DNA of 64,000 nucleotides, taken from positions 54,048 to 118,047 of the forward strand of contig NZ_RARC01000020.1 of the NCBI RefSeq assembly GCF_003719305.1. Reading direction: 5' to 3'. The position numbers were made by a program, and so were the translations under genes. Below the pieces are notes generated by a model that was given only the letters and a program-made list of their open reading frames with translations, was not told the origin of the DNA and ran no database searches. The stretch is from Mycolicibacterium stellerae (GTDB lineage Bacteria; Actinomycetota; Actinomycetes; Mycobacteriales; Mycobacteriaceae). This document shows positions 17,838 through 26,111 of this stretch, piece by piece; position 1 is the first letter of the stretch; every line of letters begins with the position of its first letter.

Positions 17838-18898
17838 AGGTCACGATTCTGACCGCGTTGGCGGCGATCGCCGCGGCCGCCATCGCCCTGCCTGCGGCCG
17901 CTCGAGCCGATCCCCCACCCCCATGCTCGGACGGTCAGGTGCAAGTGGGCAACGGCGGACAGCAGGCCGCGTCCGGACACCGCGAGATCGTGCTGGTGTT
18001 CAGCCTGGCGCCCGGCGCGCAGGAGTGCTCGCTGACCGGCTATCCCGGCGTCGACTCCGGAGCGGGTGGTCCGCTCATCCACGCCACCCGCACCATGGCG
18101 GGGTTCATGGGTGGGCTGCGGGATACGGACGGGCCGCCCACGATCCCGGTCACCGCGATCACACCCGGTCGAGCCGTCGTCGAGGGAGTGGCTGTCGACA
18201 AGTCCGACCCGAACCTCGAGTGCCCGACATACACCGAGCTGTTGGTGACTGCGCCGGACACCACGAACGCCGTCACGGTCCCCGTCGACATCGACACATG
18301 CGAGCTCCAGGTCCATCCGATCGGTTCGGCAGCCGCCGACAGCACCTACCACGAGCACAGCGAAAACGCCCAGTACACAATCGATATCACCTATCCGTTG
18401 GGCTATCCGGATATGAAGTCGGTTTCGGACTTCGTGGCCGGCGACCGCACCGAATTCGTCGACTGGGTGGCTGAGGTCGGATCGGACGGGCGCAACCGGC
18501 GGTATGTCTACGACGTAAGGGCGACGACGTACAGCTCGGCACAACCGGCCAGCACGAGCCTGGTGCTGACGATCGACAACGACACCGGAGGTGCCCATCA
18601 GGGCCACCCGGCGACGTCGTTCAAGGCGTTCAACTTCGACGTGGAGAAGCAAACCCCGATTACGTTCGACACCCTGTTCAAACCGGACGCCAAACCACTG
18701 GAGGTGCTGACGCCCATGGCGCGCAAGCTCTACGACGCGCCGATGCTCGAGTTGGCACCGTCGGACTTCGGCAACTTCGCGCTCACCGACGACGCGGTCG
18801 TCTTCTTTTTCGGCGAGGGCCAGTTGATGCCCGCAGACAACACGGGCCCGCGCCAGATCTCGGTGCCCCGCAAAGAACTGGCGCCGCTGCTGGCCTGA
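17834..18898 (+). CDS. Secreted DUF4232/DUF3298-type protein
   Basis: This 354-residue exported protein has a Sec signal peptide (residues about 1-25, ending AAARADPPP). The N-terminal half (about 30-160) resembles DUF4232, with paired cysteines (PPPCSDG, QECSLTG, LECPTY, DTCEL). The C-terminal half (about 175-350) resembles the DUF3298/RsiV-like fold (TFDTLFKPDAKPLEVL, FALTDDAVVFFFGEGQL). Such proteins act outside the membrane; a lysozyme-binding or envelope-stress role is known for RsiV but is not shown here. It is translationally coupled to the small peptide upstream and followed 14 bases later by a Ser/Thr kinase, suggesting a shared envelope-sensing function. Family placement comes from pattern recognition only. 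Confidence 0.7.
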   Translation: MKVTILTALAAIAAAAIALPAAARADPPPPCSDGQVQVGNGGQQAASGHREIVLVFSLAPGAQECSLTGYPGVDSGAGGPLIHATRTMAGFMGGLRDTDGPPTIPVTAITPGRAVVEGVAVDKSDPNLECPTYTELLVTAPDTTNAVTVPVDIDTCELQVHPIGSAAADSTYHEHSENAQYTIDITYPLGYPDMKSVSDFVAGDRTEFVDWVAEVGSDGRNRRYVYDVRATTYSSAQPASTSLVLTIDNDTGGAHQGHPATSFKAFNFDVEKQTPITFDTLFKPDAKPLEVLTPMARKLYDAPMLELAPSDFGNFALTDDAVVFFFGEGQLMPADNTGPRQISVPRKELAPLLA

Positions 18899-18912
18899 CG
18901 CGAGATACTGCC

Positions 18913-20292
18913 TTGGTGGATTCGCGCGTCGGCACGACGTTCGGCAAATACACCATCTCGCGCCTGATCGGCAGGGGCGGGATGGGCGAGGTCTACCAGG
19001 CCTACGACACCGAGAAGGGACGCACGGTCGCCCTGAAGATCCTCGCCGACGAGTACTCCCATGACGAGAGCTTCCGGACACGGTTTCAGCGTGAATCGCG
19101 CGCGGCGGCGGTACTGCAGGAACCGCACGTCATCCCGATCCACGACTGGGGCGAGATCGAGGGCCACCTCTACATCGACATGCGCCTTGTGCAGGGGCAG
19201 ACGCTGGCCGACCTGCTCGAGGCGGGTCCGCTGACGCCATCGCGCGCGGCGAACATCGTCGGTCAGATCGGGGACGCGCTCGACGCCGCGCATGCCGAAG
19301 GTTTGATCCATCGAGATGTCAAGCCGCAGAACATCATCGTCACACCGACCGACTTCGCCTATCTGGTCGACTTCGGTATCGCCGAGACCAGAGGTGACAG
19401 CAGGCTCACTTCGCCGGGTACCAAGGTCGGCACCTTGAACTACATGGCGCCCGAGCGGTTCACCGACAGGACTGCAACCCCTGCCGTCGATGTCTACGCG
19501 CTCGGCGGCGTGCTGTACGAGGCGCTGACCGGCGAGATGCCGTTCGCCAGTGACAGTCTCGAGCACCTGATCGCAGCACAGGTGACGATGCCGCCGCCAC
19601 GGCCGAGCCAGGCGAACCCGCGGGTTCCCGCGGCGTTCGACGAGGTCGTCACGAGGGGAATGGCCAAGGAGCCCGACGACAGATACGGCACGGCAGGTGG
19701 CCTCGGCCGCGCGGCGCTGCGGGCACTGAGCGGCGGCGAGCCGACCGCCATCACCACCGTTCCCGCCATGACCACCGAGCTGACCGATTCGATGCGTCGC
19801 GACCAGCAGACGACGACGCACAGCAGGGGCTGGGTGCGGTCTGCCGTCATCGCGGTCGTGTCGGCGCTTGTCCTCGGCTGCATCTCTTGGTTGATATGGC
19901 TTCTGGTGCAGCCTGATTCGGCCAGCGATACAGCTACCGCGTCGAGCAGCGGCGCCCCCGTCGTGACGGGACCCGATCAGAGCAAGCTCCACCAGACATG
20001 CGACGAGGGTTTCGCGATGCCTGGCAGGGACGGGTTCGGAACGCGTGCAGGCAGGGGCACACCCGAAACGTCGTGCTTCTTCACCGACAGCGTGCTGCGG
20101 GCGTACTGGGACCAGTACGGCAATGCAAGCCCACTGCCGCGGTCGGTGTCGGCGCCGGGAGCCGTCGACTGCGTGCTCGTGCCCGGCGCCGAATGCGACG
20201 GCTCCGACTTCCTGATGAAGTGCCAGCAGTACACCGGCGACAAATGGATCACCTGCACCGGCGGGCAGAGTGCGAGAGTCTTCATGTGGTGA
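18913..20292 (+). CDS. Transmembrane Ser/Thr protein kinase (PknE/PknF type)
   Basis: This 459-residue kinase has a cytoplasmic catalytic domain, one membrane helix and an extracellular domain. Seen are the glycine loop GRGGMGEV (20-27), the catalytic Lys42 (VALKIL), the loop HRDVKPQN with Asp135, DFG at 153-155 and APE in NYMAPERF. The membrane helix is at about 310-332. The outside domain holds six cysteines (TCDEG, TSCFF, VDCVL, ECDGS, KCQQ, ITCTG), probably three disulfides. Start is TTG 18913 or the adjacent GTG 18916. The stop overlaps the start of the amidase gene as GTGA, so kinase and cell-wall hydrolase are made together. All catalytic residues are present, so an active sensor kinase is expected; its signal is unknown. 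Confidence 0.92.
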   Translation: MVDSRVGTTFGKYTISRLIGRGGMGEVYQAYDTEKGRTVALKILADEYSHDESFRTRFQRESRAAAVLQEPHVIPIHDWGEIEGHLYIDMRLVQGQTLADLLEAGPLTPSRAANIVGQIGDALDAAHAEGLIHRDVKPQNIIVTPTDFAYLVDFGIAETRGDSRLTSPGTKVGTLNYMAPERFTDRTATPAVDVYALGGVLYEALTGEMPFASDSLEHLIAAQVTMPPPRPSQANPRVPAAFDEVVTRGMAKEPDDRYGTAGGLGRAALRALSGGEPTAITTVPAMTTELTDSMRRDQQTTTHSRGWVRSAVIAVVSALVLGCISWLIWLLVQPDSASDTATASSSGAPVVTGPDQSKLHQTCDEGFAMPGRDGFGTRAGRGTPETSCFFTDSVLRAYWDQYGNASPLPRSVSAPGAVDCVLVPGAECDGSDFLMKCQQYTGDKWITCTGGQSARVFMW

Positions 20293-21014
20293 CACCGCCA
20301 AGCGCGGCCGTCGCAGCCGTAGTCATGGTGCTGGCGGCGCTTCTCAGCCCGGCGACCGCTCACGCGTCGATCGAAGGAAAGTCGGTCTTCCTCGATCCGG
20401 GCCACAGCGGCGTCAACGACGCGTCGATGAGCGACCAGGTGCCCGACGGCCGAGGCGGCACCAAGGAGTGCCAGACGACTGGAACCGCAACCAACAGTGG
20501 ATATGCCGAGCACAGCTTCAACTGGGACGTCGCCACACGTGTGCGGGCCGCCCTCGAGCAGATGGGCGTTCACACCGAGATGTCACGGGCCGACGACGCT
20601 TCCGTCGGGCCCTGTGTCGATCAGCGGGCAGCGGCGGCGAACCGAATGCGTCCCGACGCCGACGTGAGCATCCACGCCGACGGCGGACCCGGCTCCGGGC
20701 ACGGCTTCCACGTCAACTACTCGGCGCCGCCGCTCAACGACGCGCAAAGGGGGCCTGCCATCCAATTGGCCACCGCCATGCGCGAAGCCATGCTTGCCGC
20801 CGGACTGCAACCCTCCACGTACATCGGCGCCGACGGATTATCCGGTCGCGCCGACCTCGCGGGCCTCAACCTCGCCGAGTATCCCGCCGTGCTCGTCGAG
20901 ACCGGCAACATGCGCAACGCCGACGACGCGGCCCAGATGCAAACGCCCGAGGGTCGCCAGCGCTATGCCGATGCCATCACAGAGGGCATCGTGACGTTCT
21001 TGACCCAGACATGA
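20289..21014 (+). CDS. N-acetylmuramoyl-L-alanine amidase (Ami1/Rv3717-like)
   Basis: This is a zinc amidase of the Amidase_3 family that cleaves the bond between N-acetylmuramic acid and the stem peptide. The 241 residues from GTG 20289 equal the length of M. tuberculosis Rv3717. A signal peptide (about 1-25, ending ATAHA) directs export. Metal-site motifs visible are FLDPGHSG, GYAEHSFNWD and SIHADG, with the catalytic-side VLVETGNM near the C terminus. The start overlaps the kinase stop by four bases. In M. tuberculosis Rv3717 is not beside a kinase, so the fusion of these two genes into one operon is a lineage feature worth noting. The kinase could control expression or activity of cell-wall turnover; this is inferred. 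Confidence 0.9.
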   Translation: MTPPSAAVAAVVMVLAALLSPATAHASIEGKSVFLDPGHSGVNDASMSDQVPDGRGGTKECQTTGTATNSGYAEHSFNWDVATRVRAALEQMGVHTEMSRADDASVGPCVDQRAAAANRMRPDADVSIHADGGPGSGHGFHVNYSAPPLNDAQRGPAIQLATAMREAMLAAGLQPSTYIGADGLSGRADLAGLNLAEYPAVLVETGNMRNADDAAQMQTPEGRQRYADAITEGIVTFLTQT

Positions 21015-21341
21015 AAGGGCGGGTTCGGGAGGACATTCGAGGTGCGTCACATTAGTCTCGCGCGGTCGGCCTTTCACCTCTTGCCGACTCTTTGGATCGG
21101 TCACTCCCGAACCCGTCGTGCGATCGACTGTACGCCTGTGATTACGGTCACACCAGAGGTAATTTCGTGCCGTCAGGAGTCCAACGACCGCAGCAGCGCA
21201 CGGGTGCGTTCGGCCCGCGTCACGCATCTTCGCGAGTGCTTCCACTGTCGAATCGATGTTCGATGCACCGACGGCGCTTACGAGGTTGGTGCTGATCCGC
21301 ATGGCCTCCATCGAAGCACGCCCGTGCAACGATGAGCAGCA
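21015..21341. other. 327-bp intergenic region with an 11-bp inverted repeat
   Basis: No convincing gene was seen here on either strand. GGGTTCGGGAG (21021-21031) is exactly complementary to CTCCCGAACCC (21104-21114), 72 bases apart. The first arm begins 6 bases after the amidase stop, so it could form the base of a structured 3' end or a small RNA. A second, looser pair is ATTAC (21141-21145) and GTAAT (21159-21163), 13 bases apart. The remainder presumably contains the promoter of the TDT transporter gene. Confidence 0.4.
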
Positions 21342-22457
21342 ATGACAACCGAACTGGCTCGGCTGCAGAATTTCGGGCCCAATTGGTTCGCCTCGGTGAT
21401 GGGCACCGGCATCGTGGCAACGGCGGGCGTCACGCTGCCCGTGCACGTGCCAGGGCTGCGCGGGTTCTCCCACGTCGTCTGGGTGGTCGCCGCAGCGCTG
21501 TTGGTGGTGCTCATCGTCGCGGTGACCGTTCAGTGGGCACGCCATCCGACGGTGGCGCGCAGCCATGTGCGGAATCCGCAGATGACGCACTTCTACGGGG
21601 CCGCGCCGATGGCGTTGATGACCGTTGGCGCCGGTGCACTGCTGATCGGCAAGGACCTGATCGGCGGGCGGATCGCGGTCGACCTGGCCTGGGTGTTGTG
21701 GACAGCGGGCACCTTGGGTGGGCTGTTCACCGCGGCGACGATTCCGTACCTCATGTTCACCCAGCTCAACGTTGAACCCGACGCGGCGTTCGGCGGTTGG
21801 CTGATGCCGGTCGTGCCGCCGATGGTTTCGGCGGCGACGGGTGCCTTGCTGATACCGCACATGGCGCCGGGCACCGGTCGTACCACGATGCTCTACGGCT
21901 GTTATGCGATGTTCGGGCTGTCGCTGGTCGCTGCGCTGATCATCATCGCCATGATCTGGAGCAGGCTCGCGCTGTACGGAACGTCAGGGACGACGCGGGT
22001 GCCGACGCTGTGGATCGTGCTCGGGCCGCTCGGCCAGGGCATCACGGCGGCGGGCCTTCTCGGCGCCAACGCCGCGTTGGCCGTGCCCGATGAACTGGCC
22101 GACGGGATGCACGTTTTCGCGGTGCTGTTCGGCGTCCCGGTATGGGGTTTCGCGGTGTTGTGGATTGCGCTGGCCACCCAGCTGACCGTGCGCACTCTGC
22201 GCCGCGGCATGCCGTTCGCACTGACGTGGTGGAGCCTGACCTTCCCCGTCGGAACATTCGTCACCGGCACCACGCAACTGGCCAATCACACCGGGCTGCC
22301 CGCGTTCCGCGTCGCCGCGGTGATCGCCTACGCGGGCCTTTTGTTCACCTGGGGCCTGGTGGCGGTGCGCACAGCGCGGGGCAGTCTGCGGGGAAACCTG
22401 TTCGCACCCCCGCCGACGGCGGGGCCGATCAAGGCGGTCAAGGACCCGCCGAGGTAG
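21342..22457 (+). CDS. TDT-family (TehA/SLAC1-type) membrane transporter
   Basis: This 371-residue, roughly ten-helix membrane protein belongs to the tellurite-resistance/dicarboxylate transporter family, whose members export dicarboxylates, sulfite or anions. The family hallmark at the N terminus, FGPNWFASVMGTGIVA, is clear, as are WWSLTFPVGTF and the regularly spaced hydrophobic helices. Substrate cannot be told from the sequence. The ATG at 21342 places the conserved motif at residue 11. It stands alone: the amidase cluster lies upstream on the same strand behind a 327-bp gap, and fadA2 is convergent downstream with a hairpin between the two. Confidence 0.88.
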   Translation: MTTELARLQNFGPNWFASVMGTGIVATAGVTLPVHVPGLRGFSHVVWVVAAALLVVLIVAVTVQWARHPTVARSHVRNPQMTHFYGAAPMALMTVGAGALLIGKDLIGGRIAVDLAWVLWTAGTLGGLFTAATIPYLMFTQLNVEPDAAFGGWLMPVVPPMVSAATGALLIPHMAPGTGRTTMLYGCYAMFGLSLVAALIIIAMIWSRLALYGTSGTTRVPTLWIVLGPLGQGITAAGLLGANAALAVPDELADGMHVFAVLFGVPVWGFAVLWIALATQLTVRTLRRGMPFALTWWSLTFPVGTFVTGTTQLANHTGLPAFRVAAVIAYAGLLFTWGLVAVRTARGSLRGNLFAPPPTAGPIKAVKDPPR

Positions 22458-22462
22458 TCGCC

Positions 22463-22502
22463 CCGTGTTGCCGTCGGGTCGGGGGGTCAGACGACAACAC
22501 GG
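22463..22502. terminator. Hairpin between convergent TDT and fadA2 genes
   Basis: CCGTGTTG (22463-22470) pairs with CAACACGG (22495-22502). Inside it CGTC (22472-22475) pairs with GACG (22490-22493) after one mismatch, leaving a 14-base G-rich loop. There is no T run, so it is a terminator-like structure rather than a classical intrinsic terminator. The position between two converging genes supports a transcription-stopping role. Confidence 0.5.
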
Positions 22503-22561
22503 AGCTATCCCGTGTATCGACCGCCGCCGCAGACGCGTTACACGCCGCTGCAACCGGCTGG

Positions 22562-23860
22562 TCAGGCCTCGAGAATGGCCGCGACGCCCTGCCCGCCTGC
22601 CGCGCAGATCGAGATCAGTCCGCGTACCGGCTTGCCCGTCTGCTGCTTTTTCTCGGCGAGCTGCTTGGCCAATTGCGCGACGATCCGGCCTCCGGTCGCG
22701 GCGAACGGGTGGCCCGCCGCCAGCGACGAACCGTTGACGTTCAGTTTGGATTTATCGATGCTGCCCAGTGCCTTGTCCAAGCCGAGCCGTTCCTTGCAGT
22801 ACTCCTCGGACTCCCAGGCCGCCAGCGTCGCCAGCACCACCGAGGCGAACGCCTCGTGGATCTCGTAGAAGTCGAAGTCCTGCAGGCTCAGGCCGTTTCG
22901 GGCCAGCAGACGCGGCACCGCGTACGTCGGGGCCATCAGCAGACCGTCCTTGCCGTTCACGTAGTCCACGGCAGCGGTTTCACCGTCGACGTAATAGGCC
23001 AGCACCGGGTGTCCGTGCGCCTCGGCCCACTCATCGGTGGCCAGCAGCGACACCGACGCGCCGTCGGTCAGCGGGGTCGAGTTGCCCGCCGTCATCGTCG
23101 CGTCGCCCGCTTTCACCCCGAACACCGGCCTGAGCTTGGCCAGCTTCTCCGCAGAAGAATCGGCGCGCAGGTTGTTGTCCCGGTACACCCCGAGGAACGG
23201 GGTGACCAGATCGTCGAAGAAGCCCCGGTCGTAGGCGGCCGCCATGTTCTGGTGGCTGGCCGCCGCCAACTCGTCCTGATCGACACGCTTGATACCCATC
23301 TCCTTGGCGGTCACCGCGGCGTGCTCACCCATCGACATGCCGGTGCGCGGCTCGCTATTGACCGGAATCTCCACGCCGAGCGCCGCGGGCAGCTTGCCGA
23401 CCAACTTGAGCCGGTCGACGTTGGACTTCGACCGGCGCAGCCCGAGCAGCACCCGGCGCAGGTCGTCACCGAACGCGATCGGCGCGTCGGAGGCGGTGTC
23501 GACCCCGCCCGCCGCCGCCGCCTCATACCGGCCTGCGGCGATGCCGTCGGCCGCCGCGATAGTGGCCTGCAGGCCGGTCCCGCACGCCTGTTGGATGTCG
23601 AAGGCGGGCGTGTAGGACGACAGCGAGCTGCCGAGCACGCACTCCCGCATCAGGTTGAAGTCGCGGCTGTGCTTGAGCACCGCGCCGCCGATCACGGCGC
23701 CGAGCTTCTCGCCTGCCAGATCGAAGCGGTCGATCAGTCCGCCGAGCGCCGCGGTGAACATGTCCTGGTTGGAGGCGTTGGCGTAAGCGCCGTCGGAGCG
23801 TGCGAAGGGAATCCGGTTACCGCCGAGGATTGCGACCCGCCGGTGGGTATCACTAGCCAT
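22562..23860 (-). CDS. fadA2: Acetyl-CoA acyltransferase (thiolase) FadA2
   Basis: This thiolase performs the last step of beta-oxidation, or condensation in reverse. It is 432 residues from ATG 23860 (MASDTHRRVAILGGNRIPF). The frame could be read from 23908, but that would cross the operator and the opposite promoter. The active-site Cys93 is in DIQQACGTG, and the second catalytic Cys is in the C-terminal CAAGGQG. GHPFAATGGR and EIHEAFA are also typical. The gene is divergent from fabG4 with 46 bases between the start codons, the same arrangement as Rv0243/Rv0242c in M. tuberculosis. A perfect CTTAC-N6-GTAAG repeat occupies that gap, so both genes are probably switched together. A TACTAT-like -10 close to the ATG suggests a very short or absent 5' leader. 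Confidence 0.95.
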   Translation of the reverse strand: MASDTHRRVAILGGNRIPFARSDGAYANASNQDMFTAALGGLIDRFDLAGEKLGAVIGGAVLKHSRDFNLMRECVLGSSLSSYTPAFDIQQACGTGLQATIAAADGIAAGRYEAAAAGGVDTASDAPIAFGDDLRRVLLGLRRSKSNVDRLKLVGKLPAALGVEIPVNSEPRTGMSMGEHAAVTAKEMGIKRVDQDELAAASHQNMAAAYDRGFFDDLVTPFLGVYRDNNLRADSSAEKLAKLRPVFGVKAGDATMTAGNSTPLTDGASVSLLATDEWAEAHGHPVLAYYVDGETAAVDYVNGKDGLLMAPTYAVPRLLARNGLSLQDFDFYEIHEAFASVVLATLAAWESEEYCKERLGLDKALGSIDKSKLNVNGSSLAAGHPFAATGGRIVAQLAKQLAEKKQQTGKPVRGLISICAAGGQGVAAILEA

Positions 23861-23881
23861 GCACCCATAGTAACCACCCTT

Positions 23882-23897
23882 CTTACTCTGGAGTAAG
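23882..23897. promoter_or_regulatory. CTTAC-N6-GTAAG operator in the fadA2/fabG4 divergent promoter
   Basis: CTTACTC-TG-GAGTAAG has perfect 7-bp arms at 23882-23897. It sits 9 bases before the fabG4 ATG and 21 bases beyond the fadA2 ATG, inside an intergenic gap of only 46 bases. Bound protein would block both promoters. The core and spacing equal the tandem sites before the TPP polyketide synthase. Confidence 0.75.
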
Positions 23898-23906
23898 TTC
23901 GTCCCC

Positions 23907-25259
23907 ATGGCTACCGACCTGTACTCGCAACTCGTTCACTCGGCGCCCGGAAACTTCGTCGCCAAGCAGCTCGGCATCCCACAGCCCGAGACGCTGCGCC
24001 GTTACCGCGCCGGCGAGCCGCCGCTGGCGGGTTCCCTGCTCATCGGTGGTGACGGCCGGGTCGTCGAACCGCTGCGCAGCGCGCTGGCCGAGGACTACGA
24101 CGTGGTGTCCAACAACCTGGGCGGCCGCTGGGCCGACTCCTTCGGCGGGCTGGTCTTCGACGCCACCGGCATCACCGAGCCCGCCGGGTTGAAGGGGCTC
24201 TACGAGTTCTTCACGCCGCTGTTGCGCAACATCGGGCCGTCGGGCCGGATCGTGGTCGTCGGCACGACACCGGAAGAGGCGGGCAGCCCGCACGAACAGA
24301 TCGCGCAGCGGGCACTGGAGGGCTTCACCCGCTCGCTTGCCAAGGAGATGCGGCGCGGCGCCACCGTGTCGTTGGTGTACCTCTCCCCCGACGCTAAGCC
24401 GGCCGCGACCGGGCTGGAGTCGACGCTGCGATTCATCCTGTCCGGCAAGTCGGCCTACGTCGACGGCCAGGTGTTCCGCGTGGGTGCGGCCGACGCGTCG
24501 CCGCCCGCCGACTGGGATCGGCCGTTGGACGGGAGAATCGCGGTGGTGACCGGCGCAGCGCGCGGCATCGGAGCCACCATCGCCGAGGTCTTCGCGCGTG
24601 ACGGCGCCAAGGTGATCTGCGTCGACGTCGACGGCGCCAGCGAACCGCTCGGCATCACCGCGACCAAGGTGGGAGGCACCGCGCTGACGCTCGATGTGAC
24701 AGCGGCCGACGCTGTCGATCGCATCAGCGAGCATGTCCGGGAGCACTACGACGGCAGGCTCGACATCCTGGTCAACAACGCGGGCATCACCCGAGACAAG
24801 CTGCTTGCCAACATGGATGAGTCGCGGTGGGACTCCGTGGTCGCCGTGAATCTCCTTGCCCCGCTGCAACTTACCGAGGGACTGTTCGACAACGGCACCC
24901 TCGCCGAGAACGGCCGGGTGATCGGTCTTTCGTCGATGGCGGGCATCGCGGGCAACCGCGGCCAGACGAACTACGCCGCCACAAAGGCGGGCATGATCGG
25001 TCTCACCGATGCGCTGGCCCCCAAGCTGGCCGAGAAGGGCGTCACGATCAACGCCGTCGCGCCCGGCTTCATCGAGACCAAGATGACCGAGGCCATTCCG
25101 CTGGCCACCCGCGAGGTCGGCCGCCGGCTGAACTCGCTGTACCAGGGCGGCAAGCCCGTCGACGTCGCCGAGGCCATCGCCTACTTCGCCAGCCCCGCCT
25201 CGATCGCCGTCACCGGCAACACGATCCGGGTCTGCGGCCAGGCCTGGCTAGGAGCCTAG
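23907..25259 (+). CDS. fabG4: 3-oxoacyl-thioester reductase FabG4
   Basis: This is a long short-chain dehydrogenase/reductase that reduces beta-ketoacyl-CoA or beta-ketoacyl-ACP; the M. tuberculosis homologue Rv0242c uses NADH. The 450 residues form two Rossmann-type domains. The N-terminal flavodoxin-like one (about 1-200) lacks a clear dinucleotide motif. The C-terminal catalytic one has GAARGIGATIAEVF, the NNAG motif, the catalytic YAATKAG and an SSMAG serine. The ATG at 23907 follows the operator closely. htdX starts 10 bases after the stop, so the two form an operon supplying the reductase and hydratase steps between acyl-CoA and FadA2 chemistry. Confidence 0.95.
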   Translation: MATDLYSQLVHSAPGNFVAKQLGIPQPETLRRYRAGEPPLAGSLLIGGDGRVVEPLRSALAEDYDVVSNNLGGRWADSFGGLVFDATGITEPAGLKGLYEFFTPLLRNIGPSGRIVVVGTTPEEAGSPHEQIAQRALEGFTRSLAKEMRRGATVSLVYLSPDAKPAATGLESTLRFILSGKSAYVDGQVFRVGAADASPPADWDRPLDGRIAVVTGAARGIGATIAEVFARDGAKVICVDVDGASEPLGITATKVGGTALTLDVTAADAVDRISEHVREHYDGRLDILVNNAGITRDKLLANMDESRWDSVVAVNLLAPLQLTEGLFDNGTLAENGRVIGLSSMAGIAGNRGQTNYAATKAGMIGLTDALAPKLAEKGVTINAVAPGFIETKMTEAIPLATREVGRRLNSLYQGGKPVDVAEAIAYFASPASIAVTGNTIRVCGQAWLGA

Positions 25260-25268
25260 GCTTACACC

Positions 25269-26111
25269 GTGACACAGCCGTCTGGCCTGAGAAACCTGCT
25301 GCGCGCCGCGGCGGGAGCGCTGCCGTTCGTCCCGCGCGGCGATTCGCTTCCCGACCGCACGCTCACCGTCGACGAGCTTGCGATCGAACCGGCCAACGTC
25401 GCCGCGTACGCGAATGTCACCGGGCTGCGATTCGGTGACGCCGTACCGCTGACATACCCGTTCGCGTTGACGTTCCCAACCGTGATGGCGTTGGTGACCG
25501 GCTTCGATTTCCCTTTCGCCGCAATGGGTTCGGTGCACATCGAGAACCACATCACGCAGTACCGTCCGATCGCGGTAACGGATACGGTCGGCGTTGCGGT
25601 GCATGCGGAGAACCTTCGCGAGCATCGCAAGGGTCTGCTGGTCGACATCGTGACCGACATCAAGGTCGGCAACGACACCGCGTGGCATCAGGTGACGACG
25701 TTTCTGCACCAGCAGAAGACGAGCCTGTCGGATGAGCCCAAGCCGCCGCAGGAGAAGCAGCGCAAACCCGGTCCGCCGAATGCCGTGCTGCGCATCACGC
25801 CAGGGCAGATCCGCCACTACGCCTCGGTCGGCGGTGATCACAACCCGATCCACACCAACCCAGTCGCGGCCAAGCTGTTCGGCTTCCCCACCGTCATCGC
25901 GCACGGGATGTTCAGCGCCGCGGCGGTGTTGGCCAACATCGAAGGCCAGCTGCCGGATGCGGTGAAGTACTCGGTACGCTTCGCCAAGCCGGTGGTGCTG
26001 CCGGCGAGCGCGGGCCTGTACGTCAACCGGATCGCCGACGGTTGGGAGTTGAACCTTCGCGACCTCAAGAAGGGCGAGCCTCACTTGAAGGGCACGGTCG
26101 AGGCGCTCTAG
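25269..26111 (+). CDS. htdX: (R)-specific 3-hydroxyacyl-thioester dehydratase HtdX
   Basis: This MaoC-type double hot-dog enzyme interconverts (3R)-hydroxyacyl and trans-2-enoyl thioesters. The 280 residues from GTG 25269 equal M. tuberculosis HtdX (Rv0241c). The hydratase-2 motif is visible as YASVGGDHNPIHTNPVAA, with the catalytic Asp/His pair, followed by AHGMFS. It is cotranscribed with fabG4 (10-base gap). Its stop overlaps by four bases the stop of the ABC exporter gene on the opposite strand, so the conserved fatty-acid block ends exactly where the lanthipeptide block begins. In M. tuberculosis the neighbours on this side are, from memory, vapB/vapC and a TetR gene. Confidence 0.93.
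   Translation: MTQPSGLRNLLRAAAGALPFVPRGDSLPDRTLTVDELAIEPANVAAYANVTGLRFGDAVPLTYPFALTFPTVMALVTGFDFPFAAMGSVHIENHITQYRPIAVTDTVGVAVHAENLREHRKGLLVDIVTDIKVGNDTAWHQVTTFLHQQKTSLSDEPKPPQEKQRKPGPPNAVLRITPGQIRHYASVGGDHNPIHTNPVAAKLFGFPTVIAHGMFSAAAVLANIEGQLPDAVKYSVRFAKPVVLPASAGLYVNRIADGWELNLRDLKKGEPHLKGTVEAL

Noticed and set aside
21141..21163. ATTAC and GTAAT pair in the intergenic region before the TDT gene
   Set aside because: The spacing is 13 bases rather than 6, so it does not belong to the shared operator class.
21170..21320. Minus-strand frame (RISTNLVSAVGASN...) in the intergenic region
   Set aside because: It has a plausible look over about 30 residues but no family match, no ribosome site and a poor continuation. 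Treated as non-coding.
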